DNA from: Bacteroidales bacterium | GTDB taxonomy: Bacteria > Bacteroidota > Bacteroidia > Bacteroidales > Paludibacteraceae | DNA length: 64,000 bases | Assembly (NCBI GenBank): GCA_015061165.1 | Contig: SUXC01000004.1 | Span: forward strand, 62,001-126,000 | Direction of reading: 5' to 3' | Shown: in pieces, positions 60,903 to 64,000 of the stretch | Numbering within the stretch: position 1 is the first letter of the stretch | Layout of the letters: every line of letters starts with the position of its first letter | The notes under the pieces: model-generated | Databases searched by the model: none | Seen by the model: only the letters and a program-made list of their open reading frames with translations | Told to the model about the DNA's origin: nothing | Translations under genes and position numbers: made by a program

Positions 60903-61448
60903 ATGATTATTATTCTCTGTGCGCCCAGCGGTTCGGGCAAATCGACAATGGTGAAGCACCTGCTTGAGACCTATCCAGGACAGTACGAACTCTCTATCTC
61001 TGCCACCACTCGCGCTCCGCGCGGACAAGAGCAACATGGCAAAGAGTACTACTTCATTTCTCGCGAGGAGTTTGAGCAACATATCCAAAACAACGACTTC
61101 ATCGAATACGAACAAGTATATGAAGGCCTCTACTATGGTACACTGAAGTCGGAGATCGAGCGTATTCAGTCAGCAGGTCGCACCATCGTTTTCGATATTG
61201 ATGTGAAAGGCGGACTCAACCTCAAGCGTATCTTCGGCGATGAGGCATTGGCTATCTTCATTGCCCCACCATCTGTGGAGGAACTCTCTCGCCGTTTGCA
61301 CGGACGTGGCGACACCAGCGAAGAGATGATACAAAAACGCCTCGCCAAAGCCGAAATAGAAATGGCAGATGCACCATATTTTGACCACATTGTCATTAAC
61401 GATGACCTCCTGCAAGCGAAAGCAGACTTAGACAAACTTGTTCGATGA
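60903..61448 (+). CDS. gmk: Guanylate kinase
   Basis: Gmk phosphorylates GMP to GDP with ATP. The 181-residue protein has the P-loop APSGSGKSTMVKHLLE at residues 8-23 and the GMP-binding SISATTRAPRGQEQHGKEYY, FIEYEQVYEGLYYGT and FDIDVKGGLNLK. It overlaps nadD by 4 bp (ATGA). The gap before it is a TAAATAGTCCAATAG word repeat. Confidence 0.95.
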   Translation: MIIILCAPSGSGKSTMVKHLLETYPGQYELSISATTRAPRGQEQHGKEYYFISREEFEQHIQNNDFIEYEQVYEGLYYGTLKSEIERIQSAGRTIVFDIDVKGGLNLKRIFGDEALAIFIAPPSVEELSRRLHGRGDTSEEMIQKRLAKAEIEMADAPYFDHIVINDDLLQAKADLDKLVR

Positions 61449-61966
61449 AGGTAGGCATTTACGGCGGATCATTCAACCCGATACACTTTGGGCACACGGG
61501 CTTGGCGACATGGGTATTGGAGAATACCGATTTGGATGAGGTATGGCTCATGGTGTCCCCCAATAACCCACTGAAAGACAAAAACATACTCGCCGATGAG
61601 CAAGAGCGTTTGGAGAAGGCAAAAGAGGTTATAGGCGATGGGCGATTGGCTATCGGCAAGAGGATACGGGTATCGGACTTCGAGTTTCATTTGCCACGCC
61701 CTACTTATACCGCTAATACTATGCGCGCGCTCGCAAGGGAATACCCCGAACATGAGTTCACCCTCATTATCGGCGAAGATAACCTACAGATATTCGACAA
61801 GTGGCGCGAGAGCGACTTTCTGCTAACTCACTTCCGTATCTTTGTATATCCGCGACATGGCTGTCCGATCTACGAAATCCCACAAGCGCGCGACCTGCAA
61901 ATACTGAAGAATGCACCTTATTTTGATATTTCTTCAACAGAAATACGAAAAAATTTGCATAAATAA
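61445..61966 (+). CDS. nadD: Nicotinate-nucleotide adenylyltransferase
   Basis: NadD makes deamido-NAD from nicotinate mononucleotide and ATP. The 173-residue protein has GIYGGSFNPIHFGHTGLA with the HxGH motif (residues 16-19), LMVSPNNPLKD, the TYTANTMRALA region and the C-terminal ISSTEIRKNL. GDGRLAIGKR near residue 67 comes from a short-word repeat at about 61635-61665. The protein is somewhat shorter than average but complete. The promoter of the next gene lies at its 3' end. Confidence 0.92.
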   Translation: MKVGIYGGSFNPIHFGHTGLATWVLENTDLDEVWLMVSPNNPLKDKNILADEQERLEKAKEVIGDGRLAIGKRIRVSDFEFHLPRPTYTANTMRALAREYPEHEFTLIIGEDNLQIFDKWRESDFLLTHFRIFVYPRHGCPIYEIPQARDLQILKNAPYFDISSTEIRKNLHK

Positions 61967-61986
61967 AAAATATTTTGTACCTTTGC
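61954..61986 (+). promoter_or_regulatory. Promoter for the gene at 62072
   Basis: TTTG (61954-61957), 20 nt, TACCTTTGC (61978-61986). The -33 box lies inside the end of nadD. Confidence 0.75.
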
Positions 61987-62071
61987 GGTCGAAATGCAAG
62001 ATTGCTTGCACATATAACTGCTAAAATAAATCAATAAATAATAATTACTAACTATTAATTAATTAGTTACT

Positions 62072-62314
62072 ATGATTCGCACAACATTCAACAAACTGAG
62101 AGAAGTGAAGGATAGCCTTCCAAAAGGTAGTTCAGCTGTGATTGCTGAAGAGTTAGGAATTACAGCTGATGATGTAAGAAGTTTCTTCAACGGCACTGCG
62201 ACTGTGGGTTATCATATTGAGCCAGGCCCTGATGGTGGAATCGTGGTTCTCGATGACACAAAAGTTCTCGAGGTAGCGTTGCGCATCGCGTGGGCGAGCA
62301 AGAACGCATTATAA
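62072..62314 (+). CDS. Small protein of unknown function, possible HTH
   Basis: An 80-residue protein. Residues about 19-40 (GSSAVIAEELGITADDVRSF) look like a helix-turn-helix, followed by a beta-rich segment (HIEPGPDGGIVVLDDTKVLE). It has its own promoter and lies 16 bp before the outer-membrane protein gene. I do not recognise a named family. Confidence 0.6.
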   Translation: MIRTTFNKLREVKDSLPKGSSAVIAEELGITADDVRSFFNGTATVGYHIEPGPDGGIVVLDDTKVLEVALRIAWASKNAL

Positions 62315-62330
62315 TGACAAGAAATAACAG

Positions 62331-63185
62331 ATGAAAAAAACATTCATGATTTTAGCACTAACGCTGATTGGCGTTAGTGCTTGTCCTTTTCAAGCATACG
62401 CTGAGGACAGAGAGTACGAGGAGTTAGGATTGACCTTCGAAGTGGGTGCTGACTTGGTGAGTTCGTACTTATGGCGCGGACAAAACTTGGGCGGTATGTC
62501 TATCCAACCTATGGTTTCATTGGATTGGAAAGGTTTGTACGTGAGCGGTTGGGCTAACATCGGTGCAGACAATTGGTCATTCGAAGAACTGAACCCTGAA
62601 TTGGACATCACCATTGGTTATGACAACTTTGGTTTGGCAGTGGATCTGACCCACCTCTACTATTTCGGTGGCGACCCATACTTTGGCAAAGGTGGTTTCA
62701 AAGCGCAAGAGCAAACCACAGGTAGCACAATGGAGGTACACGCTGGTTTGCATTTGGGCGACTGGTTTGAGAAGTTCCCACTGTCGTTGGATTGGTACAC
62801 CACTGTTTATGGCGATGACTGCTACCAAGATGAGAACGGCGAATGGCATCGTGCTTGGTCCACCTATATTCAAGTGGGATACCAATTTGAATTGCCTTTG
62901 GGCATGACATTGGATACACGAGTAGGTATCACACCTTGGCGCGGAATGTACTCTTTTTATGAAGAAGTTTGGGAAGATGCCAAGACCGTGGCTATCAACA
63001 ATATCAACCTGCGTTTGCAACGCGAATTTGAGCTCAAACATGTATACTTAGGTGTTTGGGGAGAGATGATGCTCAACTGCTACGGCATTGACAAGACCAA
63101 CCTAACCACCACATTGGCTGATAAGGAAAATCAACGCCTCAACTGGTGTATTGGTGCAAGTTTGTTTTTCGGTAGTGAATGGTAA
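62331..63185 (+). CDS. Outer-membrane beta-barrel protein
   Basis: A 284-residue protein with a signal peptide (about residues 1-24, ending in AYA). It has alternating strands rich in Tyr/Trp (SSYLWRGQNLGGMSIQPMVS, LYVSGWANIG, WSTYIQVGYQFELPLGMTL) and the C-terminal aromatic residue of FFGSEW, which fits a barrel of about 10-12 strands. The SSYLWRG motif is found in several Bacteroidota and proteobacterial outer-membrane proteins of unknown function. Ligand unknown. Confidence 0.75.
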   Translation: MKKTFMILALTLIGVSACPFQAYAEDREYEELGLTFEVGADLVSSYLWRGQNLGGMSIQPMVSLDWKGLYVSGWANIGADNWSFEELNPELDITIGYDNFGLAVDLTHLYYFGGDPYFGKGGFKAQEQTTGSTMEVHAGLHLGDWFEKFPLSLDWYTTVYGDDCYQDENGEWHRAWSTYIQVGYQFELPLGMTLDTRVGITPWRGMYSFYEEVWEDAKTVAINNINLRLQREFELKHVYLGVWGEMMLNCYGIDKTNLTTTLADKENQRLNWCIGASLFFGSEW

Positions 63186-63232
63186 AAGCATTTACTATTT
63201 GACTATTTACTATTTACAATTTTTGGTAAGAA

Positions 63233-64000
63233 ATGAAGAAATGGATTGCATTGGGATTCGCAGTAATAGCAGCAGTTTTGCTGCTATTATTGCCTAATGA
63301 GCCCAAGAAACAATATTACCACCATCAGGGCAATATCTTTGGCACCTATTATAATATACGCTACGAGGGTACCGAAGATTTGCACCATGCCATCCAACAG
63401 CGATTGCAGGCGTTCGACCACTCGCTCAGCATGTTTAATCCTAACTCTGTGATTAGCAGAGTCAATCGTAATGATAGCGTGCCTACCGATTCGCTCTTCG
63501 AGGCTATGTATCACGAGGCACATGCTATCAGCCAACTATCCCATGGTGCGTTCGACATTTCGGTAGCCCCCTTGGTCCATGCGTGGGGGTTTGGCAAAAG
63601 CGTTGTATTAAGCGAAGAGGCGAAGAGGCTATTAGGCGATAAGGCACAGATAGACAGTATCAAGCAGTTTGTCGGTTATGAGAAGATTCGCTTAACGGAG
63701 CATCGTATCATCAAGGAGGACATCCGTATCACGCTGGATGCCAGTGCGATAGCCAAAGGATATGCCTGCGATGTCGTGGCTGATTTGCTGCGCGAGAATG
63801 GCTGCCAAAACTTATTGGTGGATATAGGTGGCGAAGTGGTGCTGCAAGGCGTGAATGACAAAGGCAACGCATGGCGCGTGGGTATTACTCGCCCAACGAT
63901 AGATGCCACAGGCGCAGAAAAAGAACTGCAAGAGGTGATTGAAAGCAGCGATTTGTGCATGGCGACATCGGGCAACTACCTGCAATACTATTTTGTGGAC
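63233..64000 (+). CDS. apbE: FAD:protein FMN transferase (partial, 3' end missing)
   Basis: ApbE flavinylates periplasmic subunits such as those of Rnf and Nqr, using FAD. The first 256 residues are seen. An N-terminal hydrophobic segment (about 5-21) acts as signal or anchor, then GNIFGTYYNIRY, LSMFNPNSVISRVN, GAFDISVAPLVHAWGFG, LDASAIAKGYACDVVADLL and LLVDIGGEVVLQG match the family. A GAAGAGGCGAAGAGGC word repeat (about 63612-63645) encodes SEEAKRLLGDKA. The right edge cuts the gene. Confidence 0.93.
   Translation, partial: MKKWIALGFAVIAAVLLLLLPNEPKKQYYHHQGNIFGTYYNIRYEGTEDLHHAIQQRLQAFDHSLSMFNPNSVISRVNRNDSVPTDSLFEAMYHEAHAISQLSHGAFDISVAPLVHAWGFGKSVVLSEEAKRLLGDKAQIDSIKQFVGYEKIRLTEHRIIKEDIRITLDASAIAKGYACDVVADLLRENGCQNLLVDIGGEVVLQGVNDKGNAWRVGITRPTIDATGAEKELQEVIESSDLCMATSGNYLQYYFVD

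Overview
The window looks like a chromosomal segment of a Bacteroidales-type member of the Bacteroidota. Supporting signs are the -33/-7 promoters of the form TTTG-N19/20-TAnnTTTGC before many genes, AT-rich A-tract start regions without Shine-Dalgarno sequences, BspA-like leucine-rich-repeat surface proteins, DUF4832, DUF1016, AbiE and DUF3987 genes, and a second PurF of the Bacteroidales type. Genus and species cannot be read from the sequence. No rRNA, tRNA, CRISPR array, integrase or transposase was found. Layout: 1-7 kb holds a DUF2520 gene, an M20 peptidase, a probable 6S RNA, an outer-membrane barrel, trpS, a DUF4832 lipoprotein and an O-methyltransferase. 7.2-11.7 kb is an accessory patch with an AbiE toxin-antitoxin pair and a surface-protein cassette. 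11.9-22.3 kb holds folC, prmA, mnmE, purM, a Fic gene, purH, purD and folD. 22.3-28.1 kb is accessory: a STAS-like gene, a DUF1016 nuclease and a second surface-protein cassette. 28.5-41 kb is the nucleotide core: purT-purB-purA-carA-carB, then purC, a PurF homologue and a DUF1846 gene. 41-43.6 kb has an Ntn hydrolase and a BASS transporter sharing a divergent promoter. 43.6-51.6 kb is the largest accessory block: a third surface-protein cassette, a palindrome-rich desert, an unrecognised structured leader with an orphan gene, and a DUF3987 module. 51.7-64 kb is housekeeping again: pheT, purN, prfC, a nucleoside permease, a Ca/Na antiporter, a YicC-type nuclease, gmk, nadD, an outer-membrane protein and a partial apbE. 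The genes cooperate mainly in purine, pyrimidine and one-carbon metabolism: PurM, PurH, PurD, PurT, PurB, PurA, PurC, a PurF homologue and PurN cover most steps to IMP and adenylosuccinate, FolC and FolD supply folates, CarA/CarB make carbamoyl phosphate and Gmk phosphorylates GMP. The CarA and the PurF homologue here both lack the glutaminase cysteine. The most unusual content is non-coding. (1) A three-copy structured RNA of about 270-360 nt, each with its own promoter and an intrinsic-terminator-like 3' hairpin, stands before a small ORF and then a secreted protein ending in a shared NVMGQEL-type tail. In two copies the terminator's 5' arm can instead pair with the RNA 5' end, which suggests an attenuator. 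(2) Two of these cassettes and a related promoter have an 11-bp-period repeat array 70-95 bp upstream. (3) Degenerate short-word repeats lie between genes and also in frame inside essential genes. (4) A REP-like palindrome with constant arms and a variable but self-complementary inner stem occurs three times, once in frame inside the PurF homologue.
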